Part shown: positions 51,238-59,964 of the stretch, piece after piece | How the letters are laid out: every line of letters begins with the position of its first letter | Position numbering within the stretch: the stretch's first letter is position 1 | DNA from: Paraburkholderia dinghuensis | Lineage (GTDB): Bacteria > Pseudomonadota > Gammaproteobacteria > Burkholderiales > Burkholderiaceae | Reading direction: 5' to 3' | Assembly (NCBI RefSeq): GCF_003837865.1 | Contig: NZ_RQIS01000012.1 | Coordinates: 21,570 to 85,569 of the forward strand | DNA length: 64,000 nucleotides | The notes under the pieces: generated by a model | Database searches by the model: none | Told to the model about the DNA's origin: nothing | What the model saw: only the letters and a program-made list of their open reading frames with translations | Made by a program: the position numbers and the translations under genes

Positions 51238-52977
51238 TTACGCTTCGACCACGCGCTTTAGCGCCGATTGCAGCTCCTCGGGCTCGTAAGCGGCGAGCAC
51301 ATCGGCCACCGGCTTTTCCAGCGCCTTCAACTGCGAGCGCAAAACCTCCTGCTTCACGATCAGCAACTGGCTCGGATGCATCGAGAACTCGGTGAGCCCC
51401 ATGCCGAGCAACAGACGCGTGAACGCCGGATCGCCCGCCATCTCCCCGCACACCGACACCGGCACGCCCGCGCGCTTCGCTTCGCGCAGCGTGTGTGCGA
51501 TCAGCTGCAGCACCGCGGGATGAAGCGGATCGTAGAGATCGGCGACAGCGTTGTCGGCGCGATCGATCGCGAGCGTGTACTGGATCAGATCGTTCGTGCC
51601 GATCGAGAGGAAATCGAGGCGCCGCAGGAACATCGGCAAGGCCAGCGCCGCCGCTGGAATCTCGATCATCGCGCCCACCTGGACGTTCGGATCGTAGGCG
51701 ATACCCGCATCGTCGAGCTGGCGCTTCGCTTCGCGGATCAGGTCGAGCGTCTGGTCGATCTGCTGCGCATGCGCGAGCATCGGAATCAGGATCTTTAGCG
51801 TCCCGAACGCCGACGCGCGAAGCATCGCGCGCAGTTGCGTGAGGAACATCTGCGGCTCGGAAAGGCTCCAGCGGATCGCACGCAGGCCCAGCGCCGGATT
51901 CGCAGCGGTTTCGTAGCCATCGCCCGAGCTCATCGCGTCGAGCGGCTTGTCCGCGCCCACGTCGATCGTGCGGATCGTCACGGGCAGTCCGTTCATCAAT
52001 TCGACGGCGCGCCGGTAGGCGAAGAACTGCTCCTCCTCTTCGGGCAACTGGTCCTTGTGGTTCATGAACAGGAACTCAGTGCGGAACAGGCCCACGCCGG
52101 TCGCACCGGCGTCGAGCGCGGCCTGCGCGTCGTCGGGCAGCTCGATGTTCGCGTAGAGCTGGATCTTCGTGCCGCATAAAGTTTGTGTGGGCGAAAACTT
52201 GAGCCGCTGCAACTTGCGACGCTCGAGGACCATCTCGCTTTGACGGTACGTGTATTCCTCGAGCACGATCGGCGCGGGATCGACGATCACGATGCCGTGA
52301 TCGCCGTCGACGATGATCAGATCGTCCTGGCGAATCAGCGTGCTCGCGTGCTGCACGCCGACGGCCGCCGGAATGCCGAGGCTGCGCGCCACGATCGCCG
52401 TGTGCGAGGTGCGTCCGCCGAGATCCGTGACGAAACCGTGGAAGCTCTGCGTCTTGAACTGGAGCATGTCGGCGGGTGCGATGTCGTGAGCGACCACGAT
52501 CATTTCCTCGCAGCCGCCATGCAGCACGGCCGGCGACGCGCCCGCGAGCGCCTTCAGCACGCGCTCGACGACTTGCTCGATGTCGGCGCGGCGCTCGCGC
52601 AGGTACTCGTCCTCGATCTCGTCGAAGTGGCGCGTCAGCCGTTCGAGCTGCTCGGTGAGCGCCCATTCCACGTTAAAGCGCCGGGTGCGGATGAGGTCAA
52701 TGGTCTCCTGGACGAGCATCGCGTCCTGCAGGATCATCAGGTGGACGCCGATAAACGCGCCCATTTCAGACGGGGCGTCGGCGGCAAGGTCGCCGCGCAG
52801 CGTGTCGAGTTCCTGTTCGACGAACGCAAGCCCCGCGCGAAAACGCTCGATCTCGGCATCGATGTTTTCGTGTTCGATCAGATAGTGGTCGACGTCGAGT
52901 GCGGCCGGAGCGATCAGATAGGCTCGCCCGATGGCAATACCGCGTGACACGGGAATTCCATGCAGCGTGAACGGCAC
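51238..52977 (-). CDS. ptsI: PTS enzyme I
   Basis: EI takes phosphate from PEP and passes it to HPr. The 579-residue protein has the active His in GGRTSHTAIVARSLG, LFRTEFLFMNHKDQLP, LSIGTNDLIQYTLAIDRADN and the C-terminal Cys in VCGEMAGDP. The start is GTG at 52977 (MPFTLHGIPVSRGIAIG), chosen because AGGAGG lies six bases upstream; the frame further upstream is not conserved. ptsH is upstream on the same strand, but a terminator-like hairpin lies between them. Confidence 0.97.
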   Translation of the reverse strand: MPFTLHGIPVSRGIAIGRAYLIAPAALDVDHYLIEHENIDAEIERFRAGLAFVEQELDTLRGDLAADAPSEMGAFIGVHLMILQDAMLVQETIDLIRTRRFNVEWALTEQLERLTRHFDEIEDEYLRERRADIEQVVERVLKALAGASPAVLHGGCEEMIVVAHDIAPADMLQFKTQSFHGFVTDLGGRTSHTAIVARSLGIPAAVGVQHASTLIRQDDLIIVDGDHGIVIVDPAPIVLEEYTYRQSEMVLERRKLQRLKFSPTQTLCGTKIQLYANIELPDDAQAALDAGATGVGLFRTEFLFMNHKDQLPEEEEQFFAYRRAVELMNGLPVTIRTIDVGADKPLDAMSSGDGYETAANPALGLRAIRWSLSEPQMFLTQLRAMLRASAFGTLKILIPMLAHAQQIDQTLDLIREAKRQLDDAGIAYDPNVQVGAMIEIPAAALALPMFLRRLDFLSIGTNDLIQYTLAIDRADNAVADLYDPLHPAVLQLIAHTLREAKRAGVPVSVCGEMAGDPAFTRLLLGMGLTEFSMHPSQLLIVKQEVLRSQLKALEKPVADVLAAYEPEELQSALKRVVEA

Positions 52978-53135
52978 GCGCACCTCCTCTTTATGTAATG
53001 CCGCGGCAACCCGCTGCAATTCGCTCTCTCAGACCCCGGCACCAATTATAAATTCCGCGCGGCCCGCGTGCCGCCTGGCAAACACCCGATCGCCGGGACA
53101 CAGCGCCGCGCGATGGCCCATTTCGTGAGCACAAA

Positions 53136-53164
53136 CAAAAACGCCGCGGCAGAACCGCGGCGTT
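53136..53164 (-). terminator. Terminator-like hairpin between ptsH and ptsI
   Basis: On the minus strand AACGCCGCGG pairs with CCGCGGCGTT (53155-53164 and 53140-53149) around a 5-nt loop, followed by TTTTTG. It lies 27 bp after the ptsH stop, so ptsI would receive only part of the ptsH transcription or use its own promoter. Confidence 0.65.
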
Positions 53165-53191
53165 ATGACGTTGCGCGACGTCAAGCGCGGA

Positions 53192-53461
53192 TCACTGGCC
53201 TTCGCCGAATTTGTCGGCGATGAGCTTGAGCAGCGCGCCCATGGCGTCGGCTTCGTCGGGGCCTTCGGTTTCGATCAGCACTGTGCTGCCGATTCCCGCC
53301 GCCAGCATCATCACACCCATGATGCTCTTCGCATTGATCCGGCGGCCGCTGCGGCTCATCCAGATCTCAGACTGAAAATTGCCTGCCAGCTGGGTCAGCT
53401 TCGCCGACGCGCGCGCGTGCAGGCCGAGTTTGTTCACGATTGTCGTTTCTTGTTGCAGCAT
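53192..53461 (-). CDS. ptsH: PTS phosphocarrier protein HPr
   Basis: The 89-residue protein has phosphorylatable His15 in NKLGLHARAS and Ser46 in INAKSIMGV, the site used by HPr kinase (hprK, whose tail begins this window). It shuttles phosphate between EI and EIIA proteins. Located between the EIIA-Man gene (78 bp upstream) and ptsI. Confidence 0.97.
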   Translation of the reverse strand: MLQQETTIVNKLGLHARASAKLTQLAGNFQSEIWMSRSGRRINAKSIMGVMMLAAGIGSTVLIETEGPDEADAMGALLKLIADKFGEGQ

Positions 53462-53539
53462 AGGGTCGGTCCGGGCGCAGTGTGTTGGTCTTAGGCTGGT
53501 TCGGTTTGCTGGTTCGGGAATAGCTCGCGGGGGCGGCGC

Positions 53540-54013
53540 TCACGCGCCGGTCGGGTTCGTCTTACTGGTGACAGCCTCGCCGCAGGGTGCCGGCGCGCAG
53601 CCGCACTCGTTCTGCGGTGGCGGCACGGCCGGACCGATTAACTGGACACCCTTGCCCGCACCGGTAAGCGCTTTTTCGACCAGCATGTCGAGCGGCGTGG
53701 CGCGGTAGCACACGGCGCGCACGAGCATCGGCAGATTCACTCCCGCCAGCACCCGCACCTGCGGGAGCGTCGCGAGCCGTGCGGCGATGTTCGATGGCGT
53801 CGCGCCGAACATGTCGGTGAGCACGAGCGCGCCGTTTTCTTCGCGCAGACGCTCGATTTCCGCGTTGGCCTGCTGGACGACCTCAACCGGGTCGCTGTCG
53901 GGAAGCACGTCGAGCGCGCCAATGCGCGCGGGACAGCCGCCGTAGATGTGTGCGATGCACTCGCGAAGTGCGGTAGCGAGCGGTGCGTGCGCGATGATCA
54001 GAATGCCTGCCAT
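53540..54013 (-). CDS. PTS EIIA component of the mannose family
   Basis: The 157-residue protein starts MAGILIIAHAPLATALREC with the active His9, and has LVLTDMFGATPSNIAARL and VLAGVNLPMLVRAVCYR, signatures of the EIIA-Man fold. The last 30 residues add a Cys/Pro-rich tail. No EIIB or EIIC partner is adjacent, so this is the orphan regulatory EIIA typical of betaproteobacteria, often with HPr and EI. A perfect 11-bp hairpin abuts the start codon (see next entry). Confidence 0.93.
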   Translation of the reverse strand: MAGILIIAHAPLATALRECIAHIYGGCPARIGALDVLPDSDPVEVVQQANAEIERLREENGALVLTDMFGATPSNIAARLATLPQVRVLAGVNLPMLVRAVCYRATPLDMLVEKALTGAGKGVQLIGPAVPPPQNECGCAPAPCGEAVTSKTNPTGA

Positions 54014-54049
54014 GTCAGTACTCGCCGGGCCGCCTCAAGAGTACTGACA
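54013..54049 (-). promoter_or_regulatory. Perfect inverted repeat abutting the EIIA-Man start codon
   Basis: On the minus strand TGTCAGTACTC, 15 bases, GAGTACTGACA, followed directly by TGG of the ATGG start; the A of the ATG is the last base of the second arm. The loop holds TTGAGGCGG, the only Shine-Dalgarno-like sequence nearby. It could be an RNA hairpin controlling translation or a DNA operator (each arm contains the palindrome AGTACT). Confidence 0.5.
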
Positions 54050-54450
54050 CCCCCGCGGGAAGTAGCGACGAGCGGGAGCATGGGGGTAGTCTCATTTCAG
54101 CCTGACTGCAAATAAACGGCTTCAATTATCGCCCGGATCGATCCCGTAGATCGTTTCCGGCAGCGCCGAACCTGGGACCAGCCGTGGGCCCACAGGGTCG
54201 GAACACGCGCCGCGAGGCGGCGCCATGAACATCGTAACCGACGCCCGGCCGCCTGCCCGGGACGCGGGCTCGCGGCATTGTAGCAGGGACATTTTCGCGC
54301 GAGCCGAACGGTTTTGCTCGCGCTGCATCCACGCCACAACAGGAAGCGGCGTGCGCCATCCGGGTTGCCTCGGACGTAGCACCGCGCGCACGTGCGTCGT
54401 TCGCTGTCCTGTCCGCCCCTGTGGCGAAGATGATGGCGCGACGGCCCGAT
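54050..54450. other. Intergenic region between gshB and the EIIA-Man gene
   Basis: About 400 bp. Frames crossing it show no domain or ribosome-binding site. I see no gene or clear terminator. Confidence 0.4.
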
Positions 54451-55404
54451 TCAAGCCGCCGCGCGCTCCAGCGCGTCGATGAACATCGCGGCCACGTCGA
54501 AGCCCGTCTGCTCCATGATTTCGCGGAAACAAGTCGGACTCGTGACGTTGACCTCGGTGAGCCAGTCACCGATCGCGTCGAGGCCGACGAGCAGCAAACC
54601 GCGCGCCGCGAGCGTCGGCCCGAGCGTCTTCGCAATCTCCAAGTCGCGCGCCGTGAGCGGCTGCGCGCGGCCAAGACCGCCCGCCGCCAGGTTGCCCCGC
54701 ACCTCGTTGCCCTGCGGAATACGCGCAAGCGCATACGGCACGGGTTCACCGCCGATCAGGAGGATGCGCTTGTCGCCGTCCTTGATCTCGGGGATGAACT
54801 TCTGCGCCATCACGCTGCGCGCGCCGTCGGCGCTCAGCATCTCGATGATCGAACCGAGGTTCATCCCGTCGGACTTCACGCGGAACACGCCCATGCCGCC
54901 CATGCCGTCGAGCGGCTTGAGGATCACGTCCTGATGCTCTTCGTGAAACGCGCGCAACCGCGCGGCGTTGCGCGTGACGAGCGTGGGCGCGACGAACTGC
55001 CCGAACTCGCCGATGGCGAGCTTCTCCGAATGGTCGCGGATCGCCTGCGGACGGTTGAAAATCTTCGCCCCCGCGCGCTCGGCCATTTCGAGCAGCCATG
55101 TCGACGTCACATACTCCATGTCGAACGGCGGATCTTTGCGCATCAGGATCGCGTCGAAGCTCGTGAGTTCACGCGACGCCTTCTGCGCGACGTACCAGCG
55201 CTCGCGATGCAGGTCTGCCCCGTCGCCGACAATCTCGAAGTGCCGCACATCCGCCTCGACCTTGCCGTTGACCCATGCGAGGTGCTGCGGCTCGCACGCG
55301 TAGAGCTTGTGGCCGCGCCGAGCGGCCTCGGCCATCATCGCGTAGGTCGAGTCCTTGTAGATTCGGAACCGCTCGAGCGGATCGGCGATGAAAAGAATGT
55401 CCAT
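54451..55404 (-). CDS. gshB: Glutathione synthetase
   Basis: GshB adds Gly to gamma-Glu-Cys. The 317-residue ATP-grasp protein has MDILFIADPLERFRIYKDSTYAMM, MRKDPPFDMEYVTSTWLLE, VILKPLDGMGGMGVFRV and the C-terminal TEVNVTSPTCFREI. It follows gshA by 105 bp, completing glutathione synthesis; grxC in this window uses the product. Confidence 0.97.
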   Translation of the reverse strand: MDILFIADPLERFRIYKDSTYAMMAEAARRGHKLYACEPQHLAWVNGKVEADVRHFEIVGDGADLHRERWYVAQKASRELTSFDAILMRKDPPFDMEYVTSTWLLEMAERAGAKIFNRPQAIRDHSEKLAIGEFGQFVAPTLVTRNAARLRAFHEEHQDVILKPLDGMGGMGVFRVKSDGMNLGSIIEMLSADGARSVMAQKFIPEIKDGDKRILLIGGEPVPYALARIPQGNEVRGNLAAGGLGRAQPLTARDLEIAKTLGPTLAARGLLLVGLDAIGDWLTEVNVTSPTCFREIMEQTGFDVAAMFIDALERAAA

Positions 55405-55509
55405 GAAATCCCTGTAGCGCCCGTCACGGGCGCTGTTTATCCGTAATGCGAAAGAATGCCCGAAAAGCGTTCAGTGCGTGCACCGGCGGCGCGCACCAGC
55501 GCACAGGTC

Positions 55510-56799
55510 TCAGACCTGGATCGCTTCAGGATCGGTCTTCTCCAGCTCGACCGACGCCGCCAGCAGCCCGAGCCGCGCGACCACGCCATACATGTAGAAC
55601 CGGTTGGGCGGCGCGGCGCCGGGCTTTGCACGCGTATCGGGCAGCGCCGTGTGCTCGAAACCGAGCGGCACATAATGCATGCCGGGCGCGTTCAGGTTCT
55701 CGTCGCGCTCGCGGCTGCCGTGCGCGCGATAGAAACCGCCAACGACATAACGGTCGATCATGTAGACGACCGGCTCGGCCACTTCGTCGCCGATGCGCTC
55801 GAACGTGTAGACGCCTTCCTGCACGATCACGTCGCGCACTTCGAGTCCATCCTTGGAGGCGGACATCTTCGCACGTTCGCGCTTCGTGAGCGCGGCGACC
55901 TCGGCCGCGTCGTGCACGGTCATCACGCCGCGGCCATCGGTGCCCGCATCGGACTTGACGACGACGTAAGGCTTTTCGGTGATGCCGTACTCGCGATACT
56001 TCTTCGCGATCTTCTTGAGCACCGCATCGATCGCCGTGGCGAGCGCATCCTCGCCCGTGCGCGCTTCGAAATCCACACCTTCGACGTGCGCGAAATACGG
56101 GTTGATCATCCACGGATCGACGCCGACCATCTTTGCAAATTTCTTGGCCACGTCGTCGTAGCACGAGAAGTGGGTCGATTTGCGGCGGACGGCCCAGCCC
56201 GCGTGCAGCGGCGGCAGCAGGTACTGCTCGTGCAGGTTCTCCAGCACGGCCGGAATGCCGCCCGAAAGGTCGTTGTTCAGAAGAATCGAGCACGGGTCGA
56301 AGTTCTTCAGCCCGAGGCGGCGCGGCGTGCGTTCGAGCGGTTCGAGCACGATCTTCTGGCCGTCGGCGAGCGAGATCGTCACCGGACCGGCGATGGTTTC
56401 GTCGAGCGTGCCGAAGCGCACGTTCAGGCCGGCCTGGCGCATGATCGTCGCGAGCCGCGCGACGTTTTCCAGATAGAACGCATTGCGCGTGTGCTGCTCG
56501 GGAATCACGAGCAGGTTCTTCGCGTCGGGGCAGATTTTCTCGATCGCGGCCATCGCGGCCTGCACGGCGAGCGGCAAGACTTCCTGCGGCAGGCAGTTGA
56601 AGGCGCCGGGAAAGAGATTGGTGTCGACGGGCGCGAGCTTGAACCCGGCGTTACGCAGATCCACCGAACAATAAAACGGGGGCGTGTGCTCCTGCCATTC
56701 GAGCCGGAACCAGCGCTCGATGGCGGGCGTCGCATCGAGGATGCGCTGCTCCAGTTCGAGAAGCGGGCCATTCAACGCCGTAACCAGGTGCGGGACCAT
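55510..56799 (-). CDS. gshA: Glutamate-cysteine ligase (proteobacterial/ferrooxidans type)
   Basis: The 429-residue protein belongs to the short GshA type seen in beta-/acidithiobacilli: MVPHLVTALNGPLLELEQRI, SVDLRNAGFKLAPVDTNLFP, and YVVVKSDAGTDGRGVMTV (ATP-grasp-like). It makes gamma-glutamylcysteine. The ATG at 56799 gives the family start; the in-frame extension to 56940 is unsupported. Confidence 0.94.
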   Translation of the reverse strand: MVPHLVTALNGPLLELEQRILDATPAIERWFRLEWQEHTPPFYCSVDLRNAGFKLAPVDTNLFPGAFNCLPQEVLPLAVQAAMAAIEKICPDAKNLLVIPEQHTRNAFYLENVARLATIMRQAGLNVRFGTLDETIAGPVTISLADGQKIVLEPLERTPRRLGLKNFDPCSILLNNDLSGGIPAVLENLHEQYLLPPLHAGWAVRRKSTHFSCYDDVAKKFAKMVGVDPWMINPYFAHVEGVDFEARTGEDALATAIDAVLKKIAKKYREYGITEKPYVVVKSDAGTDGRGVMTVHDAAEVAALTKRERAKMSASKDGLEVRDVIVQEGVYTFERIGDEVAEPVVYMIDRYVVGGFYRAHGSRERDENLNAPGMHYVPLGFEHTALPDTRAKPGAAPPNRFYMYGVVARLGLLAASVELEKTDPEAIQV

Positions 56800-57011
56800 A
56801 AACTCGTACTCGCGGACTTTGAGCAATGAAAGATTGCAGGGAAACCGGGAGCCTATATGGGGACGATTCCGCGCGATGCAAGACCGAACAACCTTACAAG
56901 CCGCAAGGTCTGCAGGCAGGTACGCGCACCGGATCGACATGCCCTGCCCTTTATTGCATTCTGGACCGCGCCAGCCCGCGTGTGCAATGGGCGCAAGCGG
57001 CGCCCGAAAAG

Positions 57012-57039
57012 AAAAAAGGCCCGCCGTGTAAGGCGGGCC
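57012..57039 (-). terminator. Intrinsic terminator after amtB
   Basis: On the minus strand GGCCCGCC, 6-nt loop, GGCGGGCC and a T-run (A-run 57012-57017 on the plus strand), about 50 bp past the amtB stop. Confidence 0.82.
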
Positions 57040-57089
57040 AGACTTGGAGCGCTGCTTACCCGTTCAGGTAAACGCTTGAGGGGAGTGCG

Positions 57090-58565
57090 TTATTCGACAC
57101 GTTCGCCGTGGAGGATCACGTCGAGGCCTTCGCGCTCTTCTTCTTCCGTTACGCGCAGGCCCATCACCATGTCGATGATCTTCAGAAGGATGAAGCTCAC
57201 CACGCCGCTGTAGACCAGCGTCGTCAGGACGCCCTTCGCCTGGAGGAGAACGCTGCCATCGGCGCCGCCGATGTCCTTCACCGCGAACACGCCGGTCAGG
57301 AGTGCCCCGACGATGCCGCCAATGCAGTGCACGCCGAACGCGTCGAGCGAGTCGTCATAGCCGAATTTGCCCTTGACCCACGTGGCCGACCAGAAGCAGA
57401 TCACGCCCGCCGCCACGCCGATCACGAGTGCGCCCGTCACGCCGACGAAGCCCGAAGCCGGCGTAATCGCGACGAGACCCGCAACGGCGCCCGAAGCAAT
57501 GCCGAGCACCGACGGCTTGCCCTTGGCGATCCACTCCGCGAACATCCAGCCGAGCGCGGCGCAGGCGGTGGCGACTTGCGTCGTCAGCATCGCGAAGCCG
57601 GCACGGCCGTCCGCTGCGACTGCCGAACCTGCGTTGAAGCCAAACCAGCCCACCCACAGCATGGCTGCACCCATCAGCGTCAGGGTGAGATTGTGCGGAG
57701 CCATGACATCCTTGCCGTAGCCGACGCGCTTGCCGAGCACGAGGCAGCAAACGAGGCCCGCGATACCCGCGTTGATGTGCACCACCGTGCCGCCGGCAAA
57801 GTCCTGGATGCCAGCGGAGGCGAGCCAGCCGGTCGGTTCCCAGACCATGTGCGCGACCGGCGAGTAGACGATGATCGACCACAGCGTCATGAAGACGAGC
57901 ATCGACGAGAACTTCATGCGATCGGCAAACGCACCCGTGATGAGCGCCGGCGTGATGATCGCGAACGTCATCTGATAGACGAAGTACACGGTCTCGGGGA
58001 TGGTCGGCGCGAGGTGGCTCACGGTGAGCGTCGTCGCCTTGTCGCCATGGATGTAGTTCATGCCATGAAGCATGACGCGCGAGAAGCCGCCAATGAACGC
58101 GTTACCCGGCGTGAACGCGAGGCTGTAGCCCACCACGGTCCAGATCACCGTGACGAGGCAGGTGATCGCAAAGCTCTGCATGAGCGTCGCGAGCACGTTC
58201 TTTTTGCGGACCATACCGCCGTAGAAGAGAGCGAGACCCGGAATCGTCATGAACAACACGAGCGCGGTGGAGGCCAGCATCCACGCGGTATCGCCCGAGT
58301 TGATCTTCGACGAATCGAGCGAGAACGGCGCGGTCGGCGCGGCGGGCGCCGCGTCGGAGGCCGCGGCCGCAGCCGATGCGTCAGCGGGGGCGCTGGCTGC
58401 GGGCGCGGCAGCGGGCGCGGCAGCGGGAGCCGCCGCCTGTTCGGTGGGACTCGCCGCAGCGGGCGCGGTGGCGGCGGGGGCCGACGCGTCGTCCGCCAGC
58501 GCGGCACCGATGCCGCCGGCCAGCAACGAGCCGGCCATCAGCAGGGACATCAAAAATTTACGCAT
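57090..58565 (-). CDS. amtB: Ammonium transporter AmtB
   Basis: The 491-residue protein has a signal peptide (residues 1-24), an unusually long Ala/Pro-rich periplasmic linker (about 27-80), then eleven helices of the Amt/Rh fold: MTIPGLALFYGGMVRKKN, AGGTVVHINAGIAGLV with the pore His, NAGSAVAADGRAG, and DAFGVHCIGGIVGALLTGVF with the second pore His. glnK is immediately upstream on the same strand, so the PII protein can gate the channel. Confidence 0.96.
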   Translation of the reverse strand: MRKFLMSLLMAGSLLAGGIGAALADDASAPAATAPAAASPTEQAAAPAAAPAAAPAASAPADASAAAAASDAAPAAPTAPFSLDSSKINSGDTAWMLASTALVLFMTIPGLALFYGGMVRKKNVLATLMQSFAITCLVTVIWTVVGYSLAFTPGNAFIGGFSRVMLHGMNYIHGDKATTLTVSHLAPTIPETVYFVYQMTFAIITPALITGAFADRMKFSSMLVFMTLWSIIVYSPVAHMVWEPTGWLASAGIQDFAGGTVVHINAGIAGLVCCLVLGKRVGYGKDVMAPHNLTLTLMGAAMLWVGWFGFNAGSAVAADGRAGFAMLTTQVATACAALGWMFAEWIAKGKPSVLGIASGAVAGLVAITPASGFVGVTGALVIGVAAGVICFWSATWVKGKFGYDDSLDAFGVHCIGGIVGALLTGVFAVKDIGGADGSVLLQAKGVLTTLVYSGVVSFILLKIIDMVMGLRVTEEEEREGLDVILHGERVE

Positions 58566-58692
58566 CTTGGTTTCCTCTTTCCTCTTGTGTCTGTCGCTGT
58601 CGACCAGCGTTGGCGTGTCGACCTGAGCGGGCGCGCAAGCGTTACTCAGATCCCATGGCGCCTTACCCTGGTCCCATGAACGAAGTCCGGTG

Positions 58693-59031
58693 TTACAGGG
58701 CGTCAGCGCCGGTCTCGCCGGTGCGGATGCGGATCACTTGTTCGACCGCCGTAACGAAAATCTTGCCGTCGCCGATCTTCCCGGTGCGGGCCGCGCGCTC
58801 GATCGCCTCGATCGCCTGCTCGACGATTTCGTCCGAGACGGCAGCCTCGATCTTCACCTTCGGCAGGAAGTCGACGACGTACTCCGCGCCGCGGTACAAC
58901 TCCGTGTGCCCCTTCTGGCGGCCAAACCCTTTCACTTCAGTCACGGTGATCCCCGAGACGCCTATGGCTGACAAAGCCTCCCGCGCCTCATCGAGCTTGA
59001 ACGGCTTGATGATTGCTGTAATGAGTTTCAT
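58693..59031 (-). CDS. glnK: Nitrogen regulatory protein PII (GlnK)
   Basis: The 112-residue trimeric signal protein has the T-loop with uridylylated Tyr51 (GHTELYRGAEYVVDFLPK) and the B-loop TGKIGDGKIFV. It senses ATP/ADP, 2-oxoglutarate and nitrogen status, and blocks AmtB when nitrogen is plentiful. First gene of glnK-amtB; I could not find a convincing sigma-54 promoter upstream. Confidence 0.96.
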   Translation of the reverse strand: MKLITAIIKPFKLDEAREALSAIGVSGITVTEVKGFGRQKGHTELYRGAEYVVDFLPKVKIEAAVSDEIVEQAIEAIERAARTGKIGDGKIFVTAVEQVIRIRTGETGADAL

Positions 59032-59576
59032 GTAGTCCTCGCTGTGGTTGCTTCATCCGTTGTTTGCATATGCAACGGGCGCCGGGTGGGTGGGTCACAC
59101 CTCGCCGACGCGCCGCGAGCCAACTGCTATTCGGTGCGCGCGGCAGTATTAGCAACACTCGTGCCACCTTCTGACGGCGGCACGTTGACGCGCTTGCCTG
59201 CAACAATCGCGCAAGGCGTGGACAATGCGGGTCCGCGGGGCATGCAGGCGCGCCGCACAGGCCCTGGCCTGATGGCCAGTGAAGCGTCTGCGCGGTGGCG
59301 TCGCAGGGGGATCGTTGCTACAGTGTCCTCAGGCTGTGCGGGCGCGCAGGCCGCACGACAGGCCCACTGCGGGGCCCACTGCGGGGCTCGGCGCGCGTGC
59401 TCGCAGCCCGCTGATTCGCGGCGGACAAGAACACGCGTTTGATGCACTAATGGACGTCGCCGCGAACGCAGGTCCGCACCAAGATCGCTCACAAGCGGGT
59501 GCAAACGGGTGCAAGCGGGTGCAACGCACAGGCGAAACGAAACATGCACATATTTTGTGCAGCGAAGGGGAAACGA
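59032..59576. other. Intergenic region between divergent glnK and ubiK
   Basis: No gene seen. It contains a 12-bp tandem duplication (GCCCACTGCGGG twice, near 59365-59390) and a 10-bp tandem repeat: CAAGCGGGTG, CAAACGGGTG, CAAGCGGGTG (59492-59521), ending 55 bp before ubiK. A palindrome TTGCATATGCAA lies at about 59062-59073, just upstream of glnK, and may be a regulator site. Confidence 0.5.
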
Positions 59577-59834
59577 ATGAAACAACCGAACGATGTATTC
59601 AATGATCTGCAGAACCGCGTCAGCGAACTGCTGAAGAACTCGCCCGCGCGCGATGTCGAGCGCAATGTGCGCGCAATGCTTTCGCAAGGCTTTTCGAAGC
59701 TCGAACTCGTGACGCGCGAGGAATTCGACGCGCAAACGCAGGTGCTCGTGCGCACGCGCCAGCGCCTCGAAGAACTCGAACGCCGCGTTGCCGAACTGGA
59801 GCAGAAGCTACCCGTAACTGGCCAGTCATCCTGA
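59577..59834 (+). CDS. ubiK: UbiK/YqiC (BMFP) accessory factor
   Basis: The 85-residue protein has an N-terminal amphipathic part (MKQPNDVFNDLQNRVSELL, MLSQGFSKLELVTREEFDAQ) and a C-terminal coiled coil (TRQRLEELERRVAELEQKL), the layout of UbiK, which helps aerobic ubiquinone synthesis through UbiJ. The ATG at 59577 has GAAGGGG upstream. It is followed by comM after 130 bp, the usual order in Burkholderia. Confidence 0.87.
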   Translation: MKQPNDVFNDLQNRVSELLKNSPARDVERNVRAMLSQGFSKLELVTREEFDAQTQVLVRTRQRLEELERRVAELEQKLPVTGQSS

Positions 59835-59964
59835 TCAATTGCGTCTACGCACTCACGGCAAGCGAGCCGTAGCGTAATCGCAATGGAACCGTAAAGGCGC
59901 GTCACGGCCTGTTCACGCCGGTGGCAGGCTTGCACTGCCCGGGCGCCTTCCTTCGGAGAATCCC

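Noticed and set aside
59050..59110. Sigma-54 promoter for glnK
   Set aside because: GG and GC dinucleotides occur (minus strand GGCGCCCGTTGC) but with 8 rather than 10 bases between them, so the -24/-12 spacing is wrong.
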